The notes: a model not told the origin generated them from the letters alone. Shown: positions 20,738 through 30,053, counted from the stretch's first letter. The stretch: 64,000 bases of DNA from Paenibacillus sp. FSL H7-0326 (GCF_001955535.1 NZ_MPVN01000002.1:310001-374000), one strand, 5' to 3'. Program-made: numbers and translations.

Positions 20738-22006
20738 TTATTCTGTTCCTGCATAGGAGTGGAGACCTGAGATAATTAAATTCACGCCAACTAATGTAAA
20801 CATTACAATTAAAAATCCGATCACTGCAAGCCACGCTGAATTTCTTCCCTGCCAGCCCTTGGACAGACGCAGATGCAGATAAGCACTATAATACAGCCAT
20901 GTAATTAAAGCCCAGACTTCTTTAGGGTCCCATCCCCAGAAACGTCCCCATGCAATCTCTGCCCAGATCATAGCAAATATGAGTGCTCCGAGCGTAAAGA
21001 TCGGGAAGCCAATCGCTATAGCACGGTAACTAATCTCATCCAGATCATCCGGATCAATATCTTTTAAATGTGGACTGATTGCTCGTCCTAGAGGTTTGCG
21101 AACAACGAGTCGCAGCAATCCATATAGAACAAGACCAGAAACAACTGACCATATCACTGTATTGAGCTTGCGGCCTGCATTTACACCATTCATCCAAGAA
21201 GGAGCTTCGAATAATGGTTCCTTCATACCAAGGAATGCAGTGTAGCTTTCGGTTTCACTATTGTAGGGTGCCACAATCGGCGGCATATGATAAATTACTT
21301 TTTCTATTGTACTATTATCGGTCCCCCCAGTGTCAACGTCAGCTGCTGCCTGCTGCGTGAAGACCGCTTCGTATCCACTAGCTCGAAATGCAAACACGGT
21401 ACCGATAAAGCCTATTACAATAATAATAACAATCAGCGTGAATTCAACCCATCCTTGCTGTTTCTTATCAGATTTCGCAGAACTGTCAAATTTAACGGTC
21501 CGCAATAAATACATAAGACCTGCCGCAAATCCAACGGCAAAGAAGGACTCTCCGAGCGCAGCAAGAGTAACGTGTATATTGAGCCAAATCGACTGCAAAG
21601 AAGGAACTAGCGGCTGAACCTCCTGTGGAAATACGGCTGCATAGGCCATCAGAATAATGGTAATCGGAAGTGCAAATAGACCCAGAAGCGGTGTTTTGTA
21701 TATCGCATATAAGACAATAAAAGCGATGATGACCATCATTGACAAGAAGGACATAAACTCATACATATTACTCACCGGAATATGCCCCGCGCCAATCCAA
21801 CGTGTAAAGAAGTAGATTAGTTGAGCCACGAGTGCAGTTGAGGTTATAATCAGTCCGATTTTACCCCATTTCTTCACATGGACGATTGGATCCCGGTTGC
21901 TGAATTTACGGCCCATAATGGCAATTGCATATACAATAAACGCAGCACAATATAAGAAAAATGCGATCAGAAACGCATTGCTGCTAAGATCGAGTAAGTT
22001 GTTCAC
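20738..22006 (-). CDS. resC: Cytochrome c maturation protein ResC (CcsA family)
   Basis: With ResB it forms the system II heme export and cytochrome c synthetase complex in the membrane. The protein of 422 residues has about eight membrane segments and the tryptophan-rich WWD heme motif WGRFWGWDPKEVWALITW (about 345-362). Conserved His residues lie in the HVTLAALGE and SAYLHLRLSKGW segments. The GTG start overlaps the resB stop by 4 bp (GTGA), indicating coupled synthesis. The family is also annotated as CcsB in related genomes. Confidence 0.93.
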   Translation of the reverse strand: MNNLLDLSSNAFLIAFFLYCAAFIVYAIAIMGRKFSNRDPIVHVKKWGKIGLIITSTALVAQLIYFFTRWIGAGHIPVSNMYEFMSFLSMMVIIAFIVLYAIYKTPLLGLFALPITIILMAYAAVFPQEVQPLVPSLQSIWLNIHVTLAALGESFFAVGFAAGLMYLLRTVKFDSSAKSDKKQQGWVEFTLIVIIIVIGFIGTVFAFRASGYEAVFTQQAAADVDTGGTDNSTIEKVIYHMPPIVAPYNSETESYTAFLGMKEPLFEAPSWMNGVNAGRKLNTVIWSVVSGLVLYGLLRLVVRKPLGRAISPHLKDIDPDDLDEISYRAIAIGFPIFTLGALIFAMIWAEIAWGRFWGWDPKEVWALITWLYYSAYLHLRLSKGWQGRNSAWLAVIGFLIVMFTLVGVNLIISGLHSYAGTE

Positions 22007-23679
22007 GCTTTGTTTCCTCCGTTATCCAAGAGTTTTTCGTCAACGATGATATCCAGCTGCTGAAGCACATCCGCTACCTCACGCCTTAAACCAAACCAGT
22101 TCTTGTTCGTATGTGCACCAAGCACGAGAGTTCCGTTATCTATTCGAATCCATACTCTCCGATGCTGCCAGTAGAATCCGAGAACTAGACCAAGCATCAC
22201 AATGGAAGCTCCGACCCATACAAACGGCATCGCTTTATCAATTCGTATATTCAAATATGAGGTCGATTCAATAATATCCACATTTTCCATCCCATCCACA
22301 TTCAGCTCAAGGGGCATACTGCCACCGTTTAGACGTTCATTAATCACATTTTGCTGGAAGCGTTCCTTATCAATTTCGAGTGGAAAATATAAATACTGTA
22401 TCCCTTCTTCCGGAAGATCAGGACCAGTAATGGCGAATAAAAAGGCCGGCGCGTTCGGATTCGGTGACTTAGAGACCGGTACCCCTTCATCATTTAGTCC
22501 AAAATCCATATACTTCTCTTTCAGTGTTAGTGAATACGGGCCTGCCTCATAATGCTGCTCCGGATTCTGCATATCCAATTGAATCTTGCCGTAAGAGGTA
22601 CCAGATGCAACATCAATGACCTCAGGAGATACGGAGCGAAGGATCGGCGTAAGGTCAAAGTCATATTGGTAAGCCTTCAAGCCCTCATAATCCAGCGGGT
22701 CGTTGACTCTTATAAAATGATGCTTAACCTCTTCAAGCTGAGGCGTCTTGGACGGATCTGTACAATCCGCAGTACATTCGTACAATTTAGCTTCCGTCTC
22801 AAACAGCTTAGGAACAATCCTGCCAAGATTCCTGAACTCCTCCGGTGTTTCTTCCTCCGAATAATACTCCACTCTAAAATCAATGTTCTCAAGATATAGT
22901 GTGGTATCAGGAATATTCTTGATCTCCCCTTGCGGAAATGAAATATGCTCGTCCATATGCAATCCAGGCAGTCCTCTGGCAAGAACGGCCAGCAGGAAGA
23001 TGATCAGACCAATATGAATGACATAAGGTCCCCAGCGGCTAAATCGATATTTCTCAGCAAGCAGTGCAGAGCCGTCTGTTTTTACTCGATAACCTTTCTT
23101 TTTGAGCGGCGCAACCGCTTTCTTAATCCATTCTTCTGCTTCCTCATCTGGAAACGCAGTTTGGTATGTAACCCGCTGCCTGGTTAAGAATTGAATATGC
23201 TTCGGAATACGTTGTTTGCTTAATGCCTTGTATAGCGGCAGTACCCGGTCTAAGCTGCATATAACCAGTGAAGCACCAATCATGACCAGCAGCAGGATAA
23301 ACCACCAGGATTCGTATGTATGAGACAAGCCAAGTAAATAATAAATATGCCCGATTGTTCCGTATGTCTCTTTGTAATAAACAGATGGGTCCATATTGAT
23401 AAAAGCATTTTCCTGCGGATAAATGGTGCCCAGCATCGCTCCGAGCAAAGTGATTACAATGAGATATATGGCTACTTTGACGGAGGAGAAGAAATTCCAG
23501 ACGAGATCAATGATGTTCGGATCGCTCTTCTGTGAACGTCTGGCTATCCCGTCGTATCGCATTTCCAGCGGTTCGGTTGATTCAAGATCCTCCAGATGCT
23601 GAGGCTTGCCGCATGCTTCACAGAGCACTGTTCCTACTGGATTTTGATGGCCGCATTCACATTTTGTATTTTGAATCAT
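22003..23679 (-). CDS. resB: Cytochrome c biogenesis protein ResB (Ccs1 family)
   Basis: ResB is the second half of the system II synthetase. The protein of 558 residues has three N-terminal membrane segments (about 70-90, 125-145, 215-235), a large extracytoplasmic domain and a final segment (about 470-495), which is the Ccs1 topology. The first 28 residues add a small zinc ribbon (CECGHQNPVGTVLCEACG) that is not in all homologues. It is coupled to resC and 24 bp downstream of resA. Confidence 0.93.
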   Translation of the reverse strand: MIQNTKCECGHQNPVGTVLCEACGKPQHLEDLESTEPLEMRYDGIARRSQKSDPNIIDLVWNFFSSVKVAIYLIVITLLGAMLGTIYPQENAFINMDPSVYYKETYGTIGHIYYLLGLSHTYESWWFILLLVMIGASLVICSLDRVLPLYKALSKQRIPKHIQFLTRQRVTYQTAFPDEEAEEWIKKAVAPLKKKGYRVKTDGSALLAEKYRFSRWGPYVIHIGLIIFLLAVLARGLPGLHMDEHISFPQGEIKNIPDTTLYLENIDFRVEYYSEEETPEEFRNLGRIVPKLFETEAKLYECTADCTDPSKTPQLEEVKHHFIRVNDPLDYEGLKAYQYDFDLTPILRSVSPEVIDVASGTSYGKIQLDMQNPEQHYEAGPYSLTLKEKYMDFGLNDEGVPVSKSPNPNAPAFLFAITGPDLPEEGIQYLYFPLEIDKERFQQNVINERLNGGSMPLELNVDGMENVDIIESTSYLNIRIDKAMPFVWVGASIVMLGLVLGFYWQHRRVWIRIDNGTLVLGAHTNKNWFGLRREVADVLQQLDIIVDEKLLDNGGNKA

Positions 23680-23703
23680 GATGTCTCACATCCCCCTGTT
23701 TGC

Positions 23704-24231
23704 TCAGTTTGAATTCACCAGTTGCTGGATATGATACTCGAGTGTGTCTAAATTCAGCTGACCTTCAAATATTTCAGAGATCTTCCCATCCTTGGAAACA
23801 AAGAAAGTGGAGGGCATCGGTCCTACAGCAAAACGGCTTGTCGCGATTTTTTTCTCATCGTACATAATTGGAAAATCAACTCCAACTTGGCGCACAAAAT
23901 TGTTAACCGTCATCTTGTCTTCACCAACATTGATCCCGATAAAGGCAACTCCCTGCTCTTTCCACTTCTCCCATTGCTCCTGCAAAGCCGGCATCTCATC
24001 AACACAAGGCTCACACCAGGTTCCCCAGAAATTAATGACCATCGGCTGACCTTCGAATTGATCCAGCTTGTGAACCGCCTCATCTATGCCTAACAGCTCG
24101 AAATCTGGAACTGAATCCCCTACAACAGGCTTGCCATCCGATTTGGCCGTTGAAGAGAATATTGCATAAGCACCTAAAATGACAATGAATATCAAAATAA
24201 CAACCTGAACGGTTCTCTTTGATCTCCCCAT
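23704..24231 (-). CDS. resA: Thiol-disulfide oxidoreductase ResA
   Basis: ResA reduces the disulfide of apocytochrome c before heme attachment, outside the membrane. The protein of 175 residues has an N-terminal anchor (about 8-26) and a thioredoxin fold with the active site WGTWCEPC (about residues 74-81) and cis-Pro in VGPMPSTFF. The CEPC motif is the ResA form. It is the first gene of the res operon, with a new transcription unit indicated by the terminator upstream. Confidence 0.95.
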   Translation of the reverse strand: MGRSKRTVQVVILIFIVILGAYAIFSSTAKSDGKPVVGDSVPDFELLGIDEAVHKLDQFEGQPMVINFWGTWCEPCVDEMPALQEQWEKWKEQGVAFIGINVGEDKMTVNNFVRQVGVDFPIMYDEKKIATSRFAVGPMPSTFFVSKDGKISEIFEGQLNLDTLEYHIQQLVNSN

Positions 24232-24363
24232 CGTAAATACTCTCCTTTTATGACAATCTTGTCCAATTCAACTTCTAGCCTAATTATAACGAAAATTGTC
24301 ACAAATCTGCGTCTGTTTTTTGAAAATTATGTGTCTTGGAACGGTTAGGATGAAATGAATAAC

Positions 24364-24408
24364 AAAAAAAGAACTAAAGCATCAAGGTTATCTGCACTTT
24401 AGTTCTTT
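24364..24408 (-). terminator. Terminator between rluB and resA
   Basis: AAGAACTAAAG and CTTTAGTTCTT form an 11-bp stem with a 17-base loop, followed on the minus strand by seven T. It separates the rluB unit from the res operon. Confidence 0.9.
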
Positions 24409-24442
24409 CTCGTCGTTGTCTTTTTGGCCGGCTATTTTGTTG

Positions 24443-25192
24443 TTATCTGCGCGATTTCTTCTTAGAAGGATCGGATTTTGCCGACTGAAGAAGATTGTTG
24501 ATCTCTTCAGCAGTCAGGTGACGATATAAGCCCCGCTTCAAATTCTGCAGCAGCAGTCCACCGAAGGAGATCCGCTTCAATCGAGTCACGGGATGATTGA
24601 TCGCTTCAAACATCCGTCTGACCTGACGGTTTCTTCCTTCATGAATTGTAATTTGGATAACAGCTTCGTTCTTCTCCGTATCTACATCCTTATACTCCAC
24701 TTCTGCCGGAGACGTCATCCCGTCTTCGAGCATAATTCCATCACGAAGCTTGTCCAGTGATGTACCGTGCGGTACGCCTTTAACCGTCGCCAGATAGGTC
24801 TTCGGCACATGGTGCTTCGGATGTGTCAGCAAATGAGCAAACTCACCATCATTTGTAAGCAATAGAAGCCCTTCCGTATCGTAATCAAGTCGGCCTACAG
24901 GATAAACGCGTTCCTTAATTCCCTTAAGATAATCCGAAACAATCTTTCTCCCTTCGGGATCTGAAGCACTTGTGATGACACCTTTGGGTTTATTCATGAT
25001 CAGGTATATCTTCTTCTCACTTCGAATCGGTTTACCATTCACCGTAATGATATCTTCATCGGGATTTGCCTTCGTGCCAAGCTCAGTCACGACTTCTCCA
25101 TTCACTTCTACTTTGCCGGACAGTATGAGCTCTTCGCTCTTGCGTCTGGAAGCAATTCCCGCCTGTGCGATAATTTTCTGTAATCTCTCCAT
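24443..25192 (-). CDS. rluB: 23S rRNA pseudouridine synthase RluB
   Basis: RluB makes a pseudouridine in domain V of 23S rRNA. The protein of 249 residues has an N-terminal S4 domain (MERLQKIIAQAGIASRRKSEELI), the RsuA-type catalytic motif GRLDYDTEGLLLLTNDG with the catalytic Asp (about residue 103), and a basic tail (KKKSRR). The ATG lies behind GAGGTGA. It is the usual neighbour of the spm and res genes. Confidence 0.95.
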   Translation of the reverse strand: MERLQKIIAQAGIASRRKSEELILSGKVEVNGEVVTELGTKANPDEDIITVNGKPIRSEKKIYLIMNKPKGVITSASDPEGRKIVSDYLKGIKERVYPVGRLDYDTEGLLLLTNDGEFAHLLTHPKHHVPKTYLATVKGVPHGTSLDKLRDGIMLEDGMTSPAEVEYKDVDTEKNEAVIQITIHEGRNRQVRRMFEAINHPVTRLKRISFGGLLLQNLKRGLYRHLTAEEINNLLQSAKSDPSKKKSRR

Positions 25193-25326
25193 TTTAAATA
25201 AGTCACCTCAGGGATTAATGATACCCATCAGACAGAGAAATAACAAGGTCATGAACAGGAAAATAGCCCCTGAATCTCTCATCCATTGCATGAGATGTAT
25301 TCAGAAGGCCATTTACTGAGCTTAAT

Positions 25327-25860
25327 TTATCCAAATACGAGCAGACAAATCATGATGGCTGCCACAAATCCAACGATATCGGAGAACAATCCAACCTTAA
25401 GCGCATACCTGCCATTTCGAATTCCGACTGCCCCAAAATATACTGTTAATACATAAAGTGTCGTGTCGGTACTTCCTTGGATGGTGGAAGCGATTCGGCC
25501 AATCATAGAGTCAGGTCCATGCGTTTGGATAAGGTCTGTCGTAAAAGCAAGGGAGCCGGTCCCTGTTAAGGGTCTAAGAATACCCAATGGAAGCACTTCA
25601 GGAGGAACGCCCATCCACTGAAACAGAGGTGCTACAAGCCCTATAAAAAAGTCCAGAGCGCCTGATGCCCGAAATACACTGATGGCTACCATCATTGCGA
25701 CCAAGCTTGGAATGATGGATATCGCCGTGCCGAAGCCTTCCTTTGCCCCATCGACAAATGATTCGTATACTGGCACTTTTCTAAAATAGGCATATACAGG
25801 GATAAAGGCAATAATGACAGGTATTGCCCATGTCGAAATGAGATTGATAAAGGACAGCAT
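25327..25860 (-). CDS. spmB: Spore maturation protein B
   Basis: SpmA and SpmB are membrane proteins needed for spore core dehydration in Bacillus. This 177-residue protein has about five membrane segments and the nucleoside-recognition (Gate) signature around PLTGTGSLAFTTDLIQTHGPDS. The ATG follows AAAGGGTGAG, 7 nt after the spmA stop region. It is encoded with spmA and dacB, as in B. subtilis. Confidence 0.93.
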   Translation of the reverse strand: MLSFINLISTWAIPVIIAFIPVYAYFRKVPVYESFVDGAKEGFGTAISIIPSLVAMMVAISVFRASGALDFFIGLVAPLFQWMGVPPEVLPLGILRPLTGTGSLAFTTDLIQTHGPDSMIGRIASTIQGSTDTTLYVLTVYFGAVGIRNGRYALKVGLFSDIVGFVAAIMICLLVFG

Positions 25861-25866
25861 GTAAGC

Positions 25867-26514
25867 TCACCCTTTCGAGGATGATTCAATGATCGGCTTA
25901 TTGAGGCGGTTTTTTGGAGGTGATGGTGCCTTAGGTGTCGGTGTTCTGCTTCGGAAATATCGATCGGCTGCGATAGCCGCAAATGTAGCAATTGCTGTCG
26001 CCATCAGTGTAGTGCCTACAATTTCAGCAGGATTTGCTGAATGGTAATTCAGCCGAATCGCAATCAGCGTGGTTGGTATAATGGTGATGCTCGCTGTATT
26101 CAGAGCCAGCAATGTACACATGGCTGGACTGGCTGTCGTTTTGTCCGGATTTAGCTCCTGAAGCTGCTGCATCGCTTTAATTCCCATCGGTGTCGCTGCG
26201 TTTCCGAGTCCAAACAAATTGGCGCTCATATTGGATAAAATATATCCCATTGCCGGATGCTGCTTCGGAACATCCGGGAATAGATAGGATACAATGGGAC
26301 CTAGAAGCTTCGCTACTTTATTCAGCAGACCGGAATCCTCCGCAATCTTCATCATCCCCATCCAAAAGACAAGAACGCTGATCAATCCAAAGCATACGGT
26401 AACTCCCGTCGCTGCCCCATCAAAAGCCGCCTGGGTGACAAGCTCAATATTTCCCTTCGCTGCAGCAAATACAAATCCGATAACAATCATGGCAAGCCAA
26501 ATCAGGTTAATCAT
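25867..26514 (-). CDS. spmA: Spore maturation protein A
   Basis: A 215-residue polytopic membrane protein of the Gate/nucleoside-recognition family with the conserved block FGLGNAATPMGIKAMQQLQELNP. It works with SpmB in spore core dehydration. The ATG follows GGGAGGG. It lies between dacB and spmB in one leftward sporulation operon. Confidence 0.94.
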   Translation of the reverse strand: MINLIWLAMIVIGFVFAAAKGNIELVTQAAFDGAATGVTVCFGLISVLVFWMGMMKIAEDSGLLNKVAKLLGPIVSYLFPDVPKQHPAMGYILSNMSANLFGLGNAATPMGIKAMQQLQELNPDKTTASPAMCTLLALNTASITIIPTTLIAIRLNYHSANPAEIVGTTLMATAIATFAAIAADRYFRSRTPTPKAPSPPKNRLNKPIIESSSKG

Positions 26515-26548
26515 CCGCGATCCCTCCCACTTCGATCACTTGCTCCTT

Positions 26549-27742
26549 CTAATTAAAGAGCTGGTCAAACACTCTCTTTAGAGAGCCGAACAGGGAATTC
26601 CCTTTTAACTGATCATAAGGAAGAGCAATGGTTTCTGCTGCTTTGTCCTTTGGAATGAAGCTGCCTTTTTCATAGACGGGTACCTCACCGATCTTCGCAC
26701 CATTGAGAAGAAATTCAATCCTCCCCTTCAGCCCGAAACTGGCATCTGCCGCTTCACTCCGAGCTCCTGATTCTGACTGTTGATTGTAGAGCACCAGCTT
26801 GGTTCGAACCTCCCCGGCCTCTCCCGTTAGCAGTGGATATTTGAACGCATTCCCTGTAATATATTCATATTGCTGAATGGACTGCCCCTTCGCTGCCAGC
26901 TCGTTCAGCGGATAATGCTCAAAGCCGTAATCGAGCATATTCGCATGATCATTCCAATCATTCCCATCATTTAAAGTTACGGCAACCAGTTGCTGACCAT
27001 TACGCGTCGCCGAGCTTACAAGACAACGTAAAGCTTTTTTGGTATAGCCGGTTTTCACTCCATCTGCACCCTCATATAAACGGAGCATTTTATTTTTGTT
27101 GTGCCAATCATAGTCCCAGGATTCTTCGGGGTTGGGAGCCTTGTGTTCCTGTGTAGCAACGATGCGTTTAAAGTCGGCGTTATGCAGTGCATAAGCGGTC
27201 AGCTTGGCCATATCCTCAGCCGTTGAATAATGCCCTTCTGCATCCAGCCCATGCGGATTTCTAAACTGGCTATGTACAAGTCCGATCTCGTCAGCCTTCT
27301 TATTCATCAGATATACAAAGCCTTCCTCCGAACCTCCGATATGCTCTGCAATAGCCGTTGCGGCATCATTGCCTGAACGAAGCATCAAGCCAAAGAGCAT
27401 GTTCTCAAGCGTCATCTTTTCTCCTAGTTTCAAGTACAGCGACGAGCCTTCTTTGCCAACTGCATTTTTACTAACTGTAACCGTGCTCTTCAAATCCCCC
27501 TGCTCGATCGCTACAATTGCGGTCATGATCTTGGTCAGGCTGGCAATTCGCATTTCCTTCTCTCCGTCTTTGCTGTAAAGAATCCGGCCTGAGGTCACAT
27601 CAATGAGAGCGGCTGTCTGCGCATGGGTACTGAGCATAGGGGCTTCTACATGACCAGGTTTATGGTCAGCATGCGCTGGAATGGGTAAGGTAAATAACGA
27701 CAACACCAAAGGCAATATAGTTATTTTCTTAAAGAGATTCAT
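26549..27742 (-). CDS. dacB: D-alanyl-D-alanine carboxypeptidase, sporulation type (PBP5*)
   Basis: This enzyme trims peptidoglycan side chains; the DacB form shapes the spore cortex. The protein of 397 residues has a signal peptide (1-25, ending AHA) and the three penicillin-binding motifs in order: SLTKIM (SxxK, about 68-73), SGND (SxN, about 123-126) and KTGYT (KTG, about 227). A C-terminal beta domain and a short amphipathic tail follow. Linkage to spmAB identifies it as dacB rather than dacA or dacF. Confidence 0.93.
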   Translation of the reverse strand: MNLFKKITILPLVLSLFTLPIPAHADHKPGHVEAPMLSTHAQTAALIDVTSGRILYSKDGEKEMRIASLTKIMTAIVAIEQGDLKSTVTVSKNAVGKEGSSLYLKLGEKMTLENMLFGLMLRSGNDAATAIAEHIGGSEEGFVYLMNKKADEIGLVHSQFRNPHGLDAEGHYSTAEDMAKLTAYALHNADFKRIVATQEHKAPNPEESWDYDWHNKNKMLRLYEGADGVKTGYTKKALRCLVSSATRNGQQLVAVTLNDGNDWNDHANMLDYGFEHYPLNELAAKGQSIQQYEYITGNAFKYPLLTGEAGEVRTKLVLYNQQSESGARSEAADASFGLKGRIEFLLNGAKIGEVPVYEKGSFIPKDKAAETIALPYDQLKGNSLFGSLKRVFDQLFN

Positions 27743-27812
27743 TTGCTTCCCTCCGGGTCCTTCGATTCAACTTGTACTAGTCTATGTATGGACAGGCGGA
27801 AGTATGTCCAAC

Positions 27813-27853
27813 AAAAAGTCCCCTCCTGTAAGCATATGCCTCGGAAGGGACTT
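27813..27853 (-). terminator. Terminator after gerW
   Basis: AAGTCCCTTCC pairs with GGAGGGGACTT around a 16-base loop and is followed on the minus strand by five T. It lies between the gerW stop and dacB. Confidence 0.8.
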
Positions 27854-27860
27854 AAGTTTA

Positions 27861-28238
27861 TTACACTTCGTAAGTTGGGGCTGTGGACGTTGCCATCCCT
27901 GAACCCATATTGTTCTTCTGGAAGATGTTCTGAATTTGATCAATGACCTGAGGTGCAGAATCAATGATCTTCTCAAACAGATGAGTTTGATTATCAAGAG
28001 GCACAATGTGTACGCCCTGCTTGCCTACAACAAGAAATGCGATAGGCCGGATCGATACGCCTCCGCCGCTACCGCCTCCGAACGGGTTAGCCTTGGAAGC
28101 GGAATTCCCACTGCTATTGCTGCTCTTAGACTCCGCTTCAGTATCGAGATGAAAATCACTTCCCCCTGCTGCAAAGCCAAATCCAACACGGCTGATTGGC
28201 AGTATTACTGTGCCGTGTGATGTCGGTGAAAGAGCCAA
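27861..28238 (-). pseudogene. gerW: gerW (ytfJ), 3' part, cut by prophage insertion
   Basis: GerW/YtfJ is a forespore protein linked to spore germination, normally about 150 residues. Here the frame keeps the conserved core GTVILPISRVGFGFAAGGS, the Gly-rich segment, and SIRPIAFLVVGKQGVHIVPLD, down to a normal C terminus and terminator. About 40 N-terminal residues (normally a membrane-proximal helix and the VGDP...DG segment) are missing. They are replaced by about nine unrelated residues from prophage DNA, beginning at a TTG with no ribosome site. The break falls just before the GT of GTVILP. The missing half should lie at the other prophage end, so precise excision would restore the gene. 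Confidence 0.88.
28202..28232. other. Probable attL junction of the prophage in gerW
   Basis: Left of about 28,210 the sequence codes for conserved GerW; right of about 28,230 it does not, and the serine integrase ends 50 bp further on. The crossover core must lie in this interval. The exact dinucleotide needs the attR sequence. Confidence 0.65.
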
Positions 28239-28247
28239 CTAGCAACA

Positions 28248-28279
28248 GGTCAGAATTTGACCGTTTAGACGTGCTAAAC
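28248..28279. repeat. Two adjacent perfect inverted repeats beside attL
   Basis: GGTCA-5-TGACC (28248-28262) is followed directly by GTTTAG-5-CTAAAC (28263-28279). They lie between the gerW break and the integrase stop codon. They could be integrase-binding arms of the phage attachment site or a double hairpin ending the integrase mRNA; there is no T tract. Confidence 0.7.
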
Positions 28280-28281
28280 CC

Positions 28282-29778
28282 CTACAGAAAATTTACCTTT
28301 ACCGTAGGCTTACTGTCGATTGTTTCCCTAGACCATATGATACTATGGATGATCGACTTGTACGCTCTATTGCACGTTTTAGGGTCATCGCTTTCTGTGA
28401 TTACTTCTCTTACATCCCTGATCGTAACTAGCATGTCCTCGTTCCGTGCGTTCTGTGTATTGTCTGACTCCTTCTGTATGTACTCATACTCTTGGGTCAG
28501 TTGGTGCAGAACAGCTTCAGCTTTATCCTTACGGTCAGCGAATACCTCGTCTGAGTAAACGCCCTTCTCGTAGGCAGAGTAGATACGATCAATTGCCTTC
28601 TCTTGCTCCTTAATTTCCTCAAGCTTCTTCTCTGACATCGCTAAGAGGTTACGGATGTCATCCAGGGTTACGCCCTTCTTGATGGCTTCCTCTAGCTCCA
28701 CCTCTTTAAGCATAATCGCTTGAAGAACACTCTCCTCTATGACCTCCATACTGATACCCATATTGATGCATCGGTTACCCCAGTGGTCACGATGCTTACA
28801 GGATTTTAATAGGTCATGAGGGCGGTTGGAGCGTTTCTGAATCGCTAGTGTATTGCCACAGAAAGCACACCTTATGATCCCTGAGAAAGGGTGTTTCCCT
28901 GCCTTCCCTGCGTTAGGTGTTTCGCGCTCCCTGCTGATAATGAACATGATTTTGTCATGCTCTCGTTGAGTCTTGACTGCCTTGTGAGCATTATTTACGA
29001 TCACCCATTCTTGCTTGGGCTTCATGATGATCGTTCCCATCGTAGGGTGCTTAGTCTTCTTACCTACGATGACTTTACCGAGGTGAACCTCATCACAAAC
29101 GAGTCGTCTCACAACCTCGGGAGTCCACAGTTGATTGCGTGGAGAAGGGATTCCCTTCTTATTTAAGTCCCATGCTATATCAGTAGTCGTATACCCGTTG
29201 AGTACTCCCTCGATCATAGATCGGTACACTGGGAGGTTGCTCTCGTCAGGCTCAGCCTTCTTTGTCAGGCGGTTATAAACGTAAGGAAACGGTGGTGTTC
29301 CGTTACTCCAATTTCCTGCTAGAGCACCCCGCCGCTTGCCGCCGCGCATACGTCTTGATGTTGCCTTGTACTCCTGGCGGGCGATCATCCCTTGGAAGTC
29401 TGCAAGCATCATATCGGACTCATCATTAAGGTTGAATACCTTTTGAGGGGTAATAATAAGGGTGTCTGATAGAGCAAAAGTTTTCTCTATCTTAGACTGG
29501 TCAACCTTATCACCCCGCCCGAGACGGTCATAGTGAATTACCACTACAGCGTCATAAGACTGTGCTTCTACGTCCACGAGAAGTTGTTGCATTTTAGGGC
29601 GGGCAAGGATAGAATCCCCTGTCCCGATCTCCGCGTATTCGATGTACTGCCAGTCATTCTTTAGGCACAGCTCGACAAGTTCATCCCTGTGTCTGTCGAG
29701 GTCTTTCTCCTCATCTCCCCGCGATTTACGCAAGTAGATGGCTACGTGCCGTATGTCGTGTTTGTCGTATTGACTCAA
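28282..29778 (-). CDS. Large serine recombinase (prophage integrase)
   Basis: The protein of 498 residues catalyses site-specific integration and, with a directionality factor, excision. An N-terminal resolvase domain (about 10-150) carries the catalytic Ser in YLRKSRGDEE (Ser19) and the conserved Arg block IHYDRLGRG. The recombinase domain (about 170-270) follows, then a zinc ribbon starting CAFCGN and ending NRC, and a C-terminal coiled coil (about 365-430). The start is a TTG behind AAGGATGG. Its 3' end lies next to the gerW break, the usual layout for large serine integrases. No separate directionality factor was recognised. Confidence 0.95.
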   Translation of the reverse strand: MSQYDKHDIRHVAIYLRKSRGDEEKDLDRHRDELVELCLKNDWQYIEYAEIGTGDSILARPKMQQLLVDVEAQSYDAVVVIHYDRLGRGDKVDQSKIEKTFALSDTLIITPQKVFNLNDESDMMLADFQGMIARQEYKATSRRMRGGKRRGALAGNWSNGTPPFPYVYNRLTKKAEPDESNLPVYRSMIEGVLNGYTTTDIAWDLNKKGIPSPRNQLWTPEVVRRLVCDEVHLGKVIVGKKTKHPTMGTIIMKPKQEWVIVNNAHKAVKTQREHDKIMFIISRERETPNAGKAGKHPFSGIIRCAFCGNTLAIQKRSNRPHDLLKSCKHRDHWGNRCINMGISMEVIEESVLQAIMLKEVELEEAIKKGVTLDDIRNLLAMSEKKLEEIKEQEKAIDRIYSAYEKGVYSDEVFADRKDKAEAVLHQLTQEYEYIQKESDNTQNARNEDMLVTIRDVREVITESDDPKTCNRAYKSIIHSIIWSRETIDSKPTVKVNFL

Positions 29779-29844
29779 GGTTCTACCATCCTTCCTTGGC
29801 TCTTTTACTAACTCCTCACGGAATTTCTTTCCTCAGTTTAATAC

Positions 29845-29882
29845 AAAAACGCCTATCTGACAACAGCAGAATAGGCGTTTTA
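29845..29882 (-). terminator. Terminator upstream of the integrase
   Basis: AAAACGCCTATTC... and its complement form a 10-bp stem (AAACGCCTAT / ATAGGCGTTT) on both sides of a 14-base loop, with T-rich flanks on both strands. It isolates the integrase from the upstream phage operon. Confidence 0.85.
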
Positions 29883-29888
29883 TCGGTC

Positions 29889-30053
29889 TTAAGTGTGGTT
29901 GGCTCTTTTAGCGGCTTTCATCTCTGAGAGTATCTTGATGAACCGCTCACAGGCTTCAGGGGAAGGAGACCCGCTCACTATTAGCGTACTGTGACCCATA
30001 TCGACCACAACATCCTTCACCACACTCTGCTCTTGTTGAACTTCCTCGCTCAT
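29889..30053 (-). CDS. Small phage protein, 54 aa
   Basis: An ATG at 30053 lies about ten bases after GGAAGGG and opens 54 codons. The protein is acidic at the N terminus and helical and basic at the C terminus (ERFIKILSEMKAAKRA). No domain is recognised. It is the last gene before the terminator that precedes the integrase, in line with the sigma gene upstream. A small gene beside a serine integrase could be a directionality factor, but there is no direct evidence. Confidence 0.55.
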   Translation of the reverse strand: MSEEVQQEQSVVKDVVVDMGHSTLIVSGSPSPEACERFIKILSEMKAAKRANHT

